A stretch of 64,000 bases of DNA from Aureispira sp. CCB-E (GTDB lineage Bacteria > Bacteroidota > Bacteroidia > Chitinophagales > Saprospiraceae). A model generated the notes under the pieces. The model worked only from the letters and a program-made list of their open reading frames with translations, was not told where the DNA came from and searched no databases. Location: NCBI RefSeq assembly GCF_031326345.1, contig NZ_CP133671.1, forward strand, positions 6,979,501 through 7,043,500. Reading direction: 5' to 3'. Below are positions 26,123 through 35,473 of this stretch, in pieces (the stretch's first letter is position 1; each line of letters begins with the position of its first letter). The position numbers were made by a program, and so were the translations under genes.

Positions 26123-26548
26123 TTATTCTTTTCCATCTACTAAAGTGCTGTTATTCGCAAATTTAACACTCGTAGGCATATATATCGTATACTCCAAAAC
26201 CTCAACACATTCTTCGCCTTTTATAATCAAAATATCATTTGTTTTTTTAGATGAAATCGTCAATTCTCTTGTGGTAGCATCTGTTGTTTTAATCAAATCA
26301 TAGCGACCGCTATTACAAACAAAGTCAAGCAGACGATCATTTGGAAGTGAAATAGTTACTTTTGTCTCGACTAAGATTCTAGAACCTTTTGTCTCCTTCA
26401 TCTCTACCCTTTTTGCCACTACGTTAATATTTACCTTTTCCGCTGCATCCAACGTAAACGTTTGATGAAGTGTTTTGGACACCTGACCGAAACTCGTCCC
26501 CATAGCAACCCAGCAAAACAGCAATGTTATGTAAACTTTTAACTTCAT
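26123..26548 (-). CDS. Small secreted protein, paralogue of 25327-25749
   Basis: This 141-residue protein has a signal peptide (ending TSFGQ). Its body repeats the paired blocks of the neighbouring gene: 'VEMKETKGSRILVE', 'LLDFVCNSGRYDL', 'TTDATTRELTI', 'IKGEECVEVLEY' and 'MPTSVKF'. A Cys in 'EEC' is shared by both. No family is recognised. The side-by-side copies each have their own terminator, so they are separate transcription units that arose by duplication and diverged. Confidence 0.75.
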   Translation of the reverse strand: MKLKVYITLLFCWVAMGTSFGQVSKTLHQTFTLDAAEKVNINVVAKRVEMKETKGSRILVETKVTISLPNDRLLDFVCNSGRYDLIKTTDATTRELTISSKKTNDILIIKGEECVEVLEYTIYMPTSVKFANNSTLVDGKE

Positions 26549-27011
26549 TGTTTGGGCATTTTTTCTTTGTTATTCATTTTAGTCGTTAGCATTCTTGTTT
26601 TACATTCAAAACAAACTCAATAGATCTTTTGCTTTTCACGAAAAATATCTTTCTTTAGTATGTCTAAGCAAAATAAGGTTTGAGCTCAAATTTCTTAGAA
26701 ATCTCTCAATTATTGGGAATAAAAAAAGTCATTTTTCTTTAATAGTTTGTTTTTTCATGCTTAAAATTAATTTCTTTGGCAAGAATAACCAACAGATAAT
26801 CAAAGCAATAAATTCAGCTGAACATTTTCAATCTATGCAAAGATGAATTATTATCATTTTATTGGGGAATAGAATAATTTTCTATGTGTTTGTTTTATTG
26901 TTTTTCTTTTTTTCAAAAGAAAAAATTCCCCAGACAAAAGTAAGTGAATTATATTGATAATTCCTAACAACAGATAAAATATTGCTTAAATTTACACATA
27001 ATTTTTATTCT
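26549..27011. other. Gene-free AT-rich region
   Basis: I see no gene, convincing promoter or repeat. A 83-codon frame at 26595-26846 is Phe/Ile/Asn-rich and looks like chance. An in-frame TTG at 26982 precedes the ATPase gene but ATG 27012 is preferred. Confidence 0.5.
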
Positions 27012-27692
27012 ATGCAAACCAAGAATTTCATACAGTTTAGTAATATTTCTATCTATCGCAATAAAATATTAGTCCTAAAAAACATTAATATTTCTATTCG
27101 AAGAGGTGATTTTGTGTACCTACTTGGACAAACAGGAAGTGGCAAGAGTGCGCTGCTTGAAACGATATACGCTCAACAGCCCATCCAACAAGGAACGCTA
27201 GTCGTAGACCAAATGCCTGTGCACCAAATTGACCAAAATACTCAACCTTATTTAAGGCGAAAAATAGGTTTGGTTAGCCATTCATTTCCACTCAATACCA
27301 ATTTATCCGTTTATCAAAATCTAGAATTCGTATTAACAGCAACAGATTGGACAGATGCCAATAATAGAGCAACTAGAATTCACCAAGTATTGCAACTACT
27401 AAAGATTACAGCTTTAGAAAAGCAAAAAACAGACCAATTAACTAAAAAAGAATATGTTCAGGTTTTGATTGCTCGTGCCTTATTAAATAGCCCTTCTATA
27501 TTATTATTAGATGCCCCCGTGCAACATTTGGACGTACAAGCAGCACAAGAAATCCTTCGTTTTGTCTATCAATATGCCCAAAACAACACTACAACCGTAC
27601 TTTTTGCTACTGTAAACAACAAAATTCCCCAATTGATCGCAGGCGACAAAGTGCTCTTATGTCAAGAAAATACAGTCGAAGAAATGGAATAA
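27012..27692 (+). CDS. FtsE-like ABC ATPase with degenerate catalytic motifs
   Basis: This 226-residue ATP-binding subunit resembles FtsE/LolD-type proteins. Walker A is normal (GQTGSGKS, 39-46). The Q-loop position appears as H90, the signature reads LTKKEY (143-148) instead of LSGGE, the catalytic Glu after Walker B is A168 (LLLLDAPVQHLD), and the switch His is V201 (FATVN). ATP binding is likely, fast hydrolysis is not. FtsE with FtsX controls cell-wall hydrolases in division; no ftsX is adjacent here. It stands alone between AT-rich regions, so its partner cannot be named. Confidence 0.75.
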   Translation: MQTKNFIQFSNISIYRNKILVLKNINISIRRGDFVYLLGQTGSGKSALLETIYAQQPIQQGTLVVDQMPVHQIDQNTQPYLRRKIGLVSHSFPLNTNLSVYQNLEFVLTATDWTDANNRATRIHQVLQLLKITALEKQKTDQLTKKEYVQVLIARALLNSPSILLLDAPVQHLDVQAAQEILRFVYQYAQNNTTTVLFATVNNKIPQLIAGDKVLLCQENTVEEME

Positions 27693-27777
27693 AAAAAGTT
27701 TTTCGACTTGATTTATACTCTAACATCAGATGTGCTAAAATTTAATCAAATAGAAAAACTCTTTCAAAATGGGAAAT

Positions 27778-28173
27778 TTATTTTTCATATTGACTCCATG
27801 CAGTATACCCTCCATCCAAGTCATAAATCTTTTTAAACCCTAATTCTTTACAAATAGCGCTCGCTTTACCGCTACGCCCTCCTTTAGCACAAAAAACAAA
27901 TACAGGACGCTCTAAATCCAATTTTGCCATTTCTTCTTTAAAATTTTCTCCAAAAAAGTCAATATTGATTGCTGAACCAATTGTTCCTCCTGCAAATTCA
28001 TCAGAAGTTCTAACATCTATCAACTGTACAGATTCTGTTTCTTTGATTTTTTGATCAAAATCCTTGCACGACAATAACTCGACCTGTTCTACCGATGCAA
28101 CATTTCCATTTCCACAAGCGATAAATACAGTCAATGACAATAAGCTAATTGCAAATAAATTTAATAGTTTCAT
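27778..28173 (-). CDS. Rhodanese-like lipoprotein
   Basis: This 131-residue protein has a lipoprotein signal (lipobox FIAC, C20) and one rhodanese domain (about 33-131). It shows the CH2A-like 'LIDVRTSDEFAGGTIGSAINI' and the active-site loop 'FCAKGGRSGKA' with catalytic C95. It would act as a sulphur carrier or thiol enzyme anchored in the periplasm. It is a single gene, convergent with the FtsE-like gene. The AGGTI where most rhodaneses have AGHI is a minor variation. Confidence 0.88.
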   Translation of the reverse strand: MKLLNLFAISLLSLTVFIACGNGNVASVEQVELLSCKDFDQKIKETESVQLIDVRTSDEFAGGTIGSAINIDFFGENFKEEMAKLDLERPVFVFCAKGGRSGKASAICKELGFKKIYDLDGGYTAWSQYEK

Positions 28174-28242
28174 TTTTTATTTATTTTTGTTGTATCAAAT
28201 TTTTTAATAGTTCTCTTTTACATTACTTCGTTAAAATCATGT

Positions 28243-28293
28243 AGTAGCAGCGTAGCTAAACTGATGCGATTTAACTTCGCTGCTACTATGTGG
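28243..28293. repeat. Palindromic intergenic repeat (copy A)
   Basis: Arms AGTAGCAGCG (28243-28252) and CGCTGCTACT (28278-28287) form a 10-bp inverted repeat. The right end CGCTGCTACTATGTGG is identical to 55534-55549. It lies between the rhodanese and rpiB genes. Confidence 0.65.
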
Positions 28294-28406
28294 CACTTTG
28301 AGTACTTTGCTTTTTGTAAAAAACGAAACAAACAAGCTTGCGTTCTCATGAGCATAGCGAACTAATTCATGGACTACTATTTTATAACACAAAATTACTA
28401 ATAAAA

Positions 28407-28844
28407 ATGGAAAAAGTAATTGCTTTAGGTTGCGACCATGCTGGCTTTGATTACAAAGAAGCTGTTATCAAGCTATTAAAAGAACGTGGATATACCATTA
28501 ACGACAAAGGAACCAACTCGCAGGACTCCGTAGATTATCCAGATTTTGTACACCCCGTCGCCAATGACATTGAAGCAGGCAAGGCTGAATGTGGTATTGT
28601 TATGTGTGGCAGTGGCAATGGAGTTGCGATCACCGTAAACAAGCATGCTGGCATCCGTGCTGCACTTTGTTGGACCGAAGAACTAGCCGAACTAGCTCGT
28701 CAACACAACAATGCAAATGTTTTAGCAATTCCTGTACGTTTTGTTAGTGAACCAATAGCTTTAGATATGGTTCGTGCTTTTTTAGATACCGAATTTGAAG
28801 GTGGACGTCATCAACGTAGAGTTGACAAAATCGATTTGAAATAG
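28407..28844 (+). CDS. rpiB: Ribose-5-phosphate isomerase B
   Basis: This 145-residue RpiB/LacAB-family enzyme interconverts ribose 5-phosphate and ribulose 5-phosphate in the pentose phosphate pathway. Motifs are 'LGCDHAGFDYKEA' at the N-terminus, 'GIVMCGSGNGVAITVNKHAGIRAALCW' split around the active-site Cys, and 'HNNANVLAIPVRFV'. The start is ATG 28407 by family length; an upstream in-frame extension from 28338 falls in intergenic sequence. The next gene, an enoyl-CoA hydratase-like one, follows 90 bases later. Confidence 0.95.
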   Translation: MEKVIALGCDHAGFDYKEAVIKLLKERGYTINDKGTNSQDSVDYPDFVHPVANDIEAGKAECGIVMCGSGNGVAITVNKHAGIRAALCWTEELAELARQHNNANVLAIPVRFVSEPIALDMVRAFLDTEFEGGRHQRRVDKIDLK

Positions 28845-28934
28845 TTCTTATATTATAATCGTCCAATATCATCAATCGTCGTTTGCAACTAGCACCTTTG
28901 TGCAAACTCACCATTAATCAATCAATTATTTTTT

Positions 28935-29705
28935 ATGAATACACTTAGTATCCAATCCAAAGACAACTATCTTGTTGTTCAATTAGATCGTGGCAAAGCC
29001 AATGCACTTAACCAAGAAATGATTAACGAATTACGTCAATTAATTCGCAACACCGAAGCCGACGATGCCATCGAAGGGATTGTCTTAACAGGTAAGCCTC
29101 ATTTTTTTAGCGGTGGCGTAGATTTGCTCGAAGTTTATTATTACGATTCTGAAGGCATCCGAAATTTCTGGGGATCATTTTTGCAGCTAGCAACAGAGAT
29201 GTTAGCATTTAGTAAACCTCTTATCGCATCTATTACTGGGCATAGTCCAGCTGGTGGCTGTATTTTGGCTTGTGCTTGTGATTATCGTGTCATGGCTATC
29301 GGCGATAAGTATCAAATTGGTCTCAATGAAATGGCCGTTGGTATTGCTCCTAGAGAGAGTATTCTACACCTTTATTCCTTTTGGATTGGGCAACGTAAAG
29401 CCTATCAGTATTTGTTAGAAGGTTATTTGATGAATGGTAAAGAAGCCTTAGAAATTGGCTTAGTCGATGAGTTAGTTCCTCTGGATCAAACCCTCATACA
29501 AGCAGAACAAAAGATGCAGCAATACTTAAAGTTACCAAAGAGTGCCTTTCGACAAACTAAAAAATCCTTAAAAGGAGGTTTGGTTCAAGCAATGTCTGCC
29601 AACTTTGAACAAGATTTAGAGTTGCTGCACCAACAGCTAATGTCCAAAGAGAGTCGAACTATTATGGGACAGGTTGTTCAGTTTTTGGAATCTAGAAAAG
29701 GGTAA
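28935..29705 (+). CDS. Enoyl-CoA hydratase/isomerase family protein
   Basis: This 256-residue crotonase-fold enzyme acts on acyl-CoA thioesters. The N-terminus 'LDRGKANALNQEMINEL', the first oxyanion-hole stretch 'PHFFSGGVDLLE' and the second 'SITGHSPAGGCILACACDYRVM' are clear. The usual catalytic Glu pair of true hydratases is not obvious: 'GLNEMAVGIAPRESI' keeps one Glu. The exact reaction (hydratase, isomerase or other) cannot be set from sequence alone. A strong bidirectional terminator follows. Confidence 0.88.
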   Translation: MNTLSIQSKDNYLVVQLDRGKANALNQEMINELRQLIRNTEADDAIEGIVLTGKPHFFSGGVDLLEVYYYDSEGIRNFWGSFLQLATEMLAFSKPLIASITGHSPAGGCILACACDYRVMAIGDKYQIGLNEMAVGIAPRESILHLYSFWIGQRKAYQYLLEGYLMNGKEALEIGLVDELVPLDQTLIQAEQKMQQYLKLPKSAFRQTKKSLKGGLVQAMSANFEQDLELLHQQLMSKESRTIMGQVVQFLESRKG

Positions 29706-29710
29706 AAAAA

Positions 29711-29750
29711 AATGAAAATTGGCTATTAGTAGCCAATTTTCATTTTTTTT
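29711..29750. terminator. Bidirectional intrinsic terminator
   Basis: A 15-bp perfect stem (29711-29725 with 29730-29744) with a TTAG loop is flanked by A7 and T8 runs. It ends the enoyl-CoA hydratase-like transcript, and from the other strand the CBS gene's transcript, whose stop is at 29823. Confidence 0.9.
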
Positions 29751-29822
29751 TATTGCCCTCAAACCATCCTTGCTGTTCCAATCCTGCTATCAATTGAGGG
29801 GCAATGCCTTTCTATAACCTCC

Positions 29823-31187
29823 TTAGCTCATTGCTTGAATAATGTCATATTTAGTAACAATATGACTTGTTCCTGCTTTGTCCACAGCAATCACTGCTGG
29901 AGATTTTTTATTGATATACAAATTCAGCTTATTGATAGGTAGCGTTTCTTCAACCGTAGGGAAAGGATCAACCATAATTTTTTCAATTTGCTGATCGCTG
30001 TTTTCCATTGGATTTGCCAACAAACAAGTCAACACATCATTTTCGTTCAAAGCACCTACAATTTTTCCTTCTTTTAACACAGGCATTTGAGAGATGTCAT
30101 TTTCTTTCATCAGTTTCAACGCTTCTTTTACTGTTTGTTCAGCATCAATCGAGAAGAACGTTTTATTCTCTTTTTGAGCAATAACATCTTTTACCGTCAT
30201 TACATCATCCAAGAAACCACGCTCACGCATCCACTCATCATTAAACATCTTTCCAATATAACGACTAGCATGATCGTGAAATAGTACGACCAACAAGTCA
30301 TCCTCTTTTAGTTGACTCGCCAACTGATTAACTCCTGCAATTGCTGCTCCGGCAGAGTTTCCAACCATAATACCTTCTAAACGAGCCAAATCACGGGTTG
30401 CCACAGCGGCATCTTTGTCCGTTACTTTTTCAAATAGATCAATCGTTTCAAAATCTACATTTTTAGGCAAAATATCTTCACCAATTCCCTCTGTGATATA
30501 AGGATAGATTTCATTTTCATCAAAAACCCCTGTTTCATGATACTTTTTAAATACAGAACCGTAAGTATCAATTCCCCAGATTTTGATATTTGGATTCTTT
30601 TCTTTTAGGTATTTACCTACTCCAGAAATAGTACCTCCAGTACCAACACCAACTACAAAATGCGTAATTTTTCCTTCTGTTTGTTCCCAAATTTCGGGTC
30701 CTGTACTTTCATAATGTGCTTCACGATTCGATAAATTATCATACTGATTTGCCCAATAAGAATTTGGAATTTCATTGTTCAATCGTTCTGCAATAGAATA
30801 ATAAGAACGAGGATCATCTGGTGCTACATTCGTTGGACAAACGATTACTTCTGCTCCTACAGCACGCAACAAATCAATTTTTTCTTTTGACTGCTTATCA
30901 CTAGTTGTAAAAATACATTTATACCCTTTTACAACTGCTGCAATAGCAATTCCCATTCCTGTATTTCCTGAAGTACACTCAATGATTGTTCCACCAGGCT
31001 TCAAGTCGCCACGCTTTTCAGCATCTTCAATCATTTTCAAAGCCATACGATCTTTCACAGAATTACCTGGGTTGGTAGTTTCTACCTTAGCCAATACCGT
31101 ACAAGGTACGTCTTTTACAATTTTATTCAGTTTAACAAGAGGTGTATTTCCAATCGTTTCCAGAATGTTATTATAATACTTAGCCAT
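29823..31187 (-). CDS. Cystathionine beta-synthase (PLP enzyme with CBS domains)
   Basis: This 454-residue enzyme has a fold-type II PLP domain (about 1-325) and a C-terminal pair of CBS domains (about 335-454). Motifs are 'ILETIGNTPLVKLN', the Schiff-base Lys in 'NPGNSVKDRMA', 'ECTSGNTGMGIA', and the phosphate loop 'GVGTGGTISGVG'. It condenses serine and homocysteine to cystathionine in transsulphuration; an O-acetylserine sulfhydrylase activity is the alternative. I took ATG 31187, which gives the standard N-terminus MAKYYNNILE, rather than a longer frame from 31271. Confidence 0.92.
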   Translation of the reverse strand: MAKYYNNILETIGNTPLVKLNKIVKDVPCTVLAKVETTNPGNSVKDRMALKMIEDAEKRGDLKPGGTIIECTSGNTGMGIAIAAVVKGYKCIFTTSDKQSKEKIDLLRAVGAEVIVCPTNVAPDDPRSYYSIAERLNNEIPNSYWANQYDNLSNREAHYESTGPEIWEQTEGKITHFVVGVGTGGTISGVGKYLKEKNPNIKIWGIDTYGSVFKKYHETGVFDENEIYPYITEGIGEDILPKNVDFETIDLFEKVTDKDAAVATRDLARLEGIMVGNSAGAAIAGVNQLASQLKEDDLLVVLFHDHASRYIGKMFNDEWMRERGFLDDVMTVKDVIAQKENKTFFSIDAEQTVKEALKLMKENDISQMPVLKEGKIVGALNENDVLTCLLANPMENSDQQIEKIMVDPFPTVEETLPINKLNLYINKKSPAVIAVDKAGTSHIVTKYDIIQAMS

Positions 31188-31590
31188 TTTTTGTTTTTGT
31201 TTTGTTATGTAGTTAGTTGCTAACCAATAAATCGTTGTATTTTTTTTGTGGTAAAGACTTTCATCAATCAATTATTATTTTAACAAAATAAAAACTGAAA
31301 TAAGAAACAACGAATTATTAGACAGCGCAAAGGTAATAAAAGTATCCTGTGATATAAGTTAAAAATACCTTAATTTAATAACTGAACAATTCCTTGTCAC
31401 AATCTAGTTTGCTTCAACGATGACTTTGCTAGAAAGCAAACCTAAATATATCAAGATACTGTCCATTAAACAATCAACTACACAGCTCTCATAAAACGAA
31501 ATACATCAAATTAGTTCACCATACTGCCACTGTGTAGTTTCAACAAACTATTGATATGACAAACAGTATACTCAATATAGTTAGCATCCA
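31188..31590. other. Intergenic region upstream of the CBS gene
   Basis: A minus-strand -7-like box (TACCTTTG, 31335-31328) lies 141 bases before the CBS ATG, but no TTG partner is seen at the right distance. No gene is apparent. Confidence 0.45.
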
Positions 31591-33432
31591 TTAGAAGGTG
31601 CTATTTTTATAAATTTTATCTACTGTTGTGGCTGTTTTTATAAAATACAAACCATCGCTTAGATTAGTTATGTCTATTTCAATTCTTCGTTCGCCTTGTT
31701 TTTGAATTGCTACCAATTGAGTAACATCCTGCCCCGCTGCATTAAAAATTGTAATATCGTTGAGTACACTTCCCTCTCCTGTAACTGTAACAAGACCTTG
31801 TGTTGGATTGGGATAAATATTAACCATTGCTACCTCATCTATACGGATCGCTACAACCGATGAATACGACGCTTTTTCATCAAAATCTGTTTGCTTCAAA
31901 CGATAGTAAGAAGTTCCTTTGTATGGAGAATAATCTTTAGTAAAGTAATTGGTTGTCATAGAAGCCTTTCCCCTTCCTTGGACATCAACTACTTTTTCCC
32001 ATTGATGCCCATCTTTAGAACGTTCAACAGTAAAGTAATCGTTGTTGATTTCTTGTGTGGTTTGCCAGTTCAACTCTACATAGCTATTTTCAAGAGGTTG
32101 AGCTTCAAAACTTAATAGTTCAATTGGTAAAACAGTTCTCGTTCTGTTGGTTGTTCCAATTGTAAATCTCAAATTATTCGCAATAGCTGTTACCCCAGCA
32201 AATTCATAAATACCAGCCCCTAAAGCTGTTGCTCCTGCAATTGGTGTTTCATCGGCAAAAGTACCATCATTGTCTGTATCAATCAACAGTCTTAAATCCG
32301 AAGTAGTGATCGGACCAAGGCTAGTCAAATCAAACTGAAGATCTATTGCCCCAACATCAACAGCAGTGCCATTGGTACTTACCTCACTAACACGCCATTC
32401 ACGATCAAATCTAGCCTGTACAGTTGGAGGTATATCGCTACTATTGACAGCCTCTTGCGTTCGGTTGTTGTGCCCCCAAATCAAAAATTCATTATTATCT
32501 AAATTGCTAGGATTTAATATTCGTACAATTCCCGCACCTTGTGCCTCTGTATGATTAATCCCTCCAGCCGTTTGTCCTATTCCTGCCACATCAAAATCAT
32601 AATTTCCATTTAAGGCATCATCTTCATCGTAAAGATCATTCGTAGCCAATGGAATGTTATATTTGGCAGACAAATAGTTGTTAACTAAGATATTTTCTAT
32701 CTCATTATGATAATAATTGTATTGAATTATCTCAGCATAATCTGCACCTAAATAAGTTCCATAACCTACATTTAGAGCACCTATTGCCATCGGTTGATTG
32801 CTGTTCTGAATAGAAGAAGATGTTTCTGTAGCCGTTCTAATAATTTCACTACCATTTCTTATTCGGCTCCTTGTCGCACCTGCTTTGGTTCCATCAAAAT
32901 CCCAACCTAAAATGTAATTCGTTGCATTGGAGAAAGTTGTTCCTGCATCAAATCGATTGTTTTGAGTCTCTACATCCAAATTCAATCGGTTGCTACCATA
33001 AAAGAAATACGTATAAGCATAATTAGAAGAAACCGTGTAGGAAACGCGTTTCCCCAAAATTCCTCTAGCCGAGCCATCTAAATTATTTGGTCTTAAAACC
33101 ACATAAAATGTTATTCCTGATGAATTATCCAATATATCTGCATCTGCAACAGCCATTTCATCATCAAGCCCATCAAATCTAACTACAGGCATATTATTTA
33201 AGGCACTTGTAGATTGGTATAAAGGATTTGCAGAAGTTGTAATTTGGTTGGCATGGTTGCCATTTCCAGAAGCATCTAGCCAAGTTGAAACAGCTGCTCC
33301 ATTTCCTATAGAAATAGCATCCGCTTTTAACCATAAGCCATTATTGGAAGAATTCCCGACACCACCAGGACCTGTTTGAGTGAAACCAAAATGTGCATAA
33401 ATTAACAGGGAGATAAAGATTGTGTATTTCAT
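31591..33432 (-). CDS. T9SS-exported surface protein with LamG-like domain
   Basis: This 613-residue protein starts at ATG 33432, giving a signal peptide that ends FGFTQ. The N-terminal region has 'GLWLKADAISIGNGAAVSTW' and 'DASGNGNHANQ', the hallmark of Bacteroidota concanavalin/LamG-like surface domains (about 30-220). Beta-sandwich regions follow ('SFEAQPLENSYVELNWQTTQ', 'NNDYFTVERSKDG'). The C-terminal 75 residues are a type A T9SS sorting domain ('IYPNPTQGLVTVTG', 'ISNLSDGLY'-like 'ITNLSDGLYFIKT'). It is therefore secreted by the type IX system and bound to the surface; the ligand is unknown. Confidence 0.9.
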   Translation of the reverse strand: MKYTIFISLLIYAHFGFTQTGPGGVGNSSNNGLWLKADAISIGNGAAVSTWLDASGNGNHANQITTSANPLYQSTSALNNMPVVRFDGLDDEMAVADADILDNSSGITFYVVLRPNNLDGSARGILGKRVSYTVSSNYAYTYFFYGSNRLNLDVETQNNRFDAGTTFSNATNYILGWDFDGTKAGATRSRIRNGSEIIRTATETSSSIQNSNQPMAIGALNVGYGTYLGADYAEIIQYNYYHNEIENILVNNYLSAKYNIPLATNDLYDEDDALNGNYDFDVAGIGQTAGGINHTEAQGAGIVRILNPSNLDNNEFLIWGHNNRTQEAVNSSDIPPTVQARFDREWRVSEVSTNGTAVDVGAIDLQFDLTSLGPITTSDLRLLIDTDNDGTFADETPIAGATALGAGIYEFAGVTAIANNLRFTIGTTNRTRTVLPIELLSFEAQPLENSYVELNWQTTQEINNDYFTVERSKDGHQWEKVVDVQGRGKASMTTNYFTKDYSPYKGTSYYRLKQTDFDEKASYSSVVAIRIDEVAMVNIYPNPTQGLVTVTGEGSVLNDITIFNAAGQDVTQLVAIQKQGERRIEIDITNLSDGLYFIKTATTVDKIYKNSTF

Positions 33433-33754
33433 ATTACAATTAACGCTAGGGCAACGCGTCAAAATTCCAAAAAACTTTGCTCAACTTATATGACGGTATT
33501 TTACAATTTAATTTGGGGGACGCGCCTATCTTTTATTAAAATAGATTTTATATTAAAGAATTATTTTTTGTAAAAAAAGTAGAAGAGAAGGGATTCTTCT
33601 TTAACGTTGTGGGGCACGTTAGAGCAAAAATGAAGCCAATACGATTCTTGTTCCTTCTTATTTGATCAATAATTAGAAAGTGTTAGCTGCATGATATTTA
33701 TAAAATAATCGTATCAACAATAACTAGAAATGACAATGATACTACATGGAAGCC

Positions 33755-34198
33755 TTATACATCTGCTTCCGGTAGGTTTTTAACCTCTACCATCAGTATA
33801 TTTTCACCTGTAGATATTTGTTTTGCAATACGAACAGGATTTTCCATTTTTCCATAAGAAGTAAGCACAATACCTTTCATGTTTTCGTCAATTTCAAAAG
33901 GATCTTGTAAGTTGAGATGATACGCATTGACGGCTTTGTAAATCGTACTTGTTTCATCCAACATCATCGCATCCAAATCTCCTGTATAGATAACAGAAAT
34001 AGAAGTTGCATTTTCTGCCACTGTATCATTTGTGGTTGTTTTGGGTGCTGCTCTATTAACAGAGTTTTCCATAATTTCTTTTGCTGAAATCGTATCAACT
34101 AGAGAAGTGCTGATCATTGCTCGATCCGAACAGGAAATTGTTGAAGCAACAATTATGCATATGGTTATAAAAAAAGAATATTTTATCTGTGTAATCAT
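33755..34198 (-). CDS. Small lipoprotein of unknown function
   Basis: This 147-residue protein has a lipoprotein signal (hydrophobic 6-21, then STISC). After a Ser/Thr-rich linker comes a compact domain ('VIYTGDLDAMMLDETST', 'PVRIAKQISTGENILMVEV'). The family is not recognised. It is a solitary gene between the T9SS protein and the PagL-like gene. A -7-like box (TACCTTTG, 34277-34270) lies about 72 bases upstream without a clear -33 partner. The 322-base gap 33433-33754 on its downstream side shows nothing else. Confidence 0.65.
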   Translation of the reverse strand: MITQIKYSFFITICIIVASTISCSDRAMISTSLVDTISAKEIMENSVNRAAPKTTTNDTVAENATSISVIYTGDLDAMMLDETSTIYKAVNAYHLNLQDPFEIDENMKGIVLTSYGKMENPVRIAKQISTGENILMVEVKNLPEADV

Positions 34199-34348
34199 TT
34201 CTATGTTATATTTTTAAATACACCTTTGCTTACTCATGCAAATAAACACAATATTTTCATATTGTGGCACAAAGGTATTTATTTTTCTTAACTAAAAGGT
34301 TATTTTCCTGCCAACGAATAGTTAAATTCTTGCCAAATTGAATAAATC

Positions 34349-35458
34349 TTACCAATTATAACCTAAAGTAACTTCTACCAACTCCGCCTCTCCTGCATAA
34401 GCTCGCACATGGCAGCCCAACCACAATTGATTTTTGAAGTTTTTGAAGTAGTTTTGTAGGTAAAAATTAAAGCCTACTTTACTTACTAAAACGCTTCTTC
34501 TGTATTTATGTTCATTCATATATACCCCTAAACTTGTCACTAATCCCCAATGTCCAAAAAGCAATTCGTGAGTTGCTATTATCGAGAATCGAGCATAATT
34601 CAAATGCTTGAGCACAACACTGCCACTCTGCCTGTCAAAAGCATATGGTGCTGTATTATACAAATACTCTACAGATAAGCTCAGTTTGCTTATACGAGCC
34701 ATCAAACGAGAGACACCAATAGAAACATTATAAACAGGATACTTGGGACCTCTTGAAGTTGCCATCTCGGTCAATCCGAGTCCTATTTGAATAAAAGGAC
34801 GAAAACTTTGATTCAAAGCAGGCAATCCTGCGATCAATTGAGTTGACAAACTGTCTGGAACAGTAGGTTTTTGAAAACTATATTGTATCCCTACTTGAGC
34901 AAAGGGTATATTGATCCCCAAGTTAGGATTTGTAAAACCACCGTTTGAATAATGGGTCACTCCTCCCCCTAATTGCAAATGAAACGTATTTGAAATTCGA
35001 TATCGAAACAGTGCTCTTAATATCACACAAGCGTTTAAAGTCGAACCTATGACTATATTATCTTTGTTATAAAAACTATCGTAAGTCTTTGTAATGATTC
35101 CTGCCCCCCAACCAATTCTAGCCCTCATATCCAAGCGCTTCCATTCAAAAACCTTAAAATCAAGACTAGGCACAGCATAAAAAGCATTCCCTAAAATATC
35201 CGCATTTCCTAGGGTTTGGTATGCGATAGAATAAGCAACAGTAGGTTGACCGTACAAAATCGACCAAATTTTCTTGGCTTGGGTGTGTTGTAATAGCGTT
35301 AATTCTCCTGTATGTGAATGTGCTTGAATTTTAGGGTATCGAGGATGGATAGGAACATTCGTTCCAAATTGATAATTCAATTCCAAAGCATATTGCTGTG
35401 CTACGATAGCAGTGACCAAAAAAAACTGAATGATTAGTATTAAAAATATTTTTGTCAT
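34349..35458 (-). CDS. PagL-like acyloxyacyl hydrolase (lipid A deacylase)
   Basis: This 369-residue outer-membrane beta-barrel protein has a signal peptide ending AIVAQ. The motif 'LGGGVTHYSNGGFTNPNLGIN' contains the His-Ser pair expected for PagL-type lipid A 3-O-deacylases, and the barrel strands ('ARIGWGAGIITKTYDSF', 'FAQVGIQYSF') fit the family. Members remove an acyl chain from lipid A. It lies 15 bases after the TPR gene on the same strand, so the two are probably co-transcribed. The Bacteroidota members are longer than the proteobacterial PagL, as here. Confidence 0.8.
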   Translation of the reverse strand: MTKIFLILIIQFFLVTAIVAQQYALELNYQFGTNVPIHPRYPKIQAHSHTGELTLLQHTQAKKIWSILYGQPTVAYSIAYQTLGNADILGNAFYAVPSLDFKVFEWKRLDMRARIGWGAGIITKTYDSFYNKDNIVIGSTLNACVILRALFRYRISNTFHLQLGGGVTHYSNGGFTNPNLGINIPFAQVGIQYSFQKPTVPDSLSTQLIAGLPALNQSFRPFIQIGLGLTEMATSRGPKYPVYNVSIGVSRLMARISKLSLSVEYLYNTAPYAFDRQSGSVVLKHLNYARFSIIATHELLFGHWGLVTSLGVYMNEHKYRRSVLVSKVGFNFYLQNYFKNFKNQLWLGCHVRAYAGEAELVEVTLGYNW

Positions 35459-35473
35459 TGGGTGTTTTTCTTT

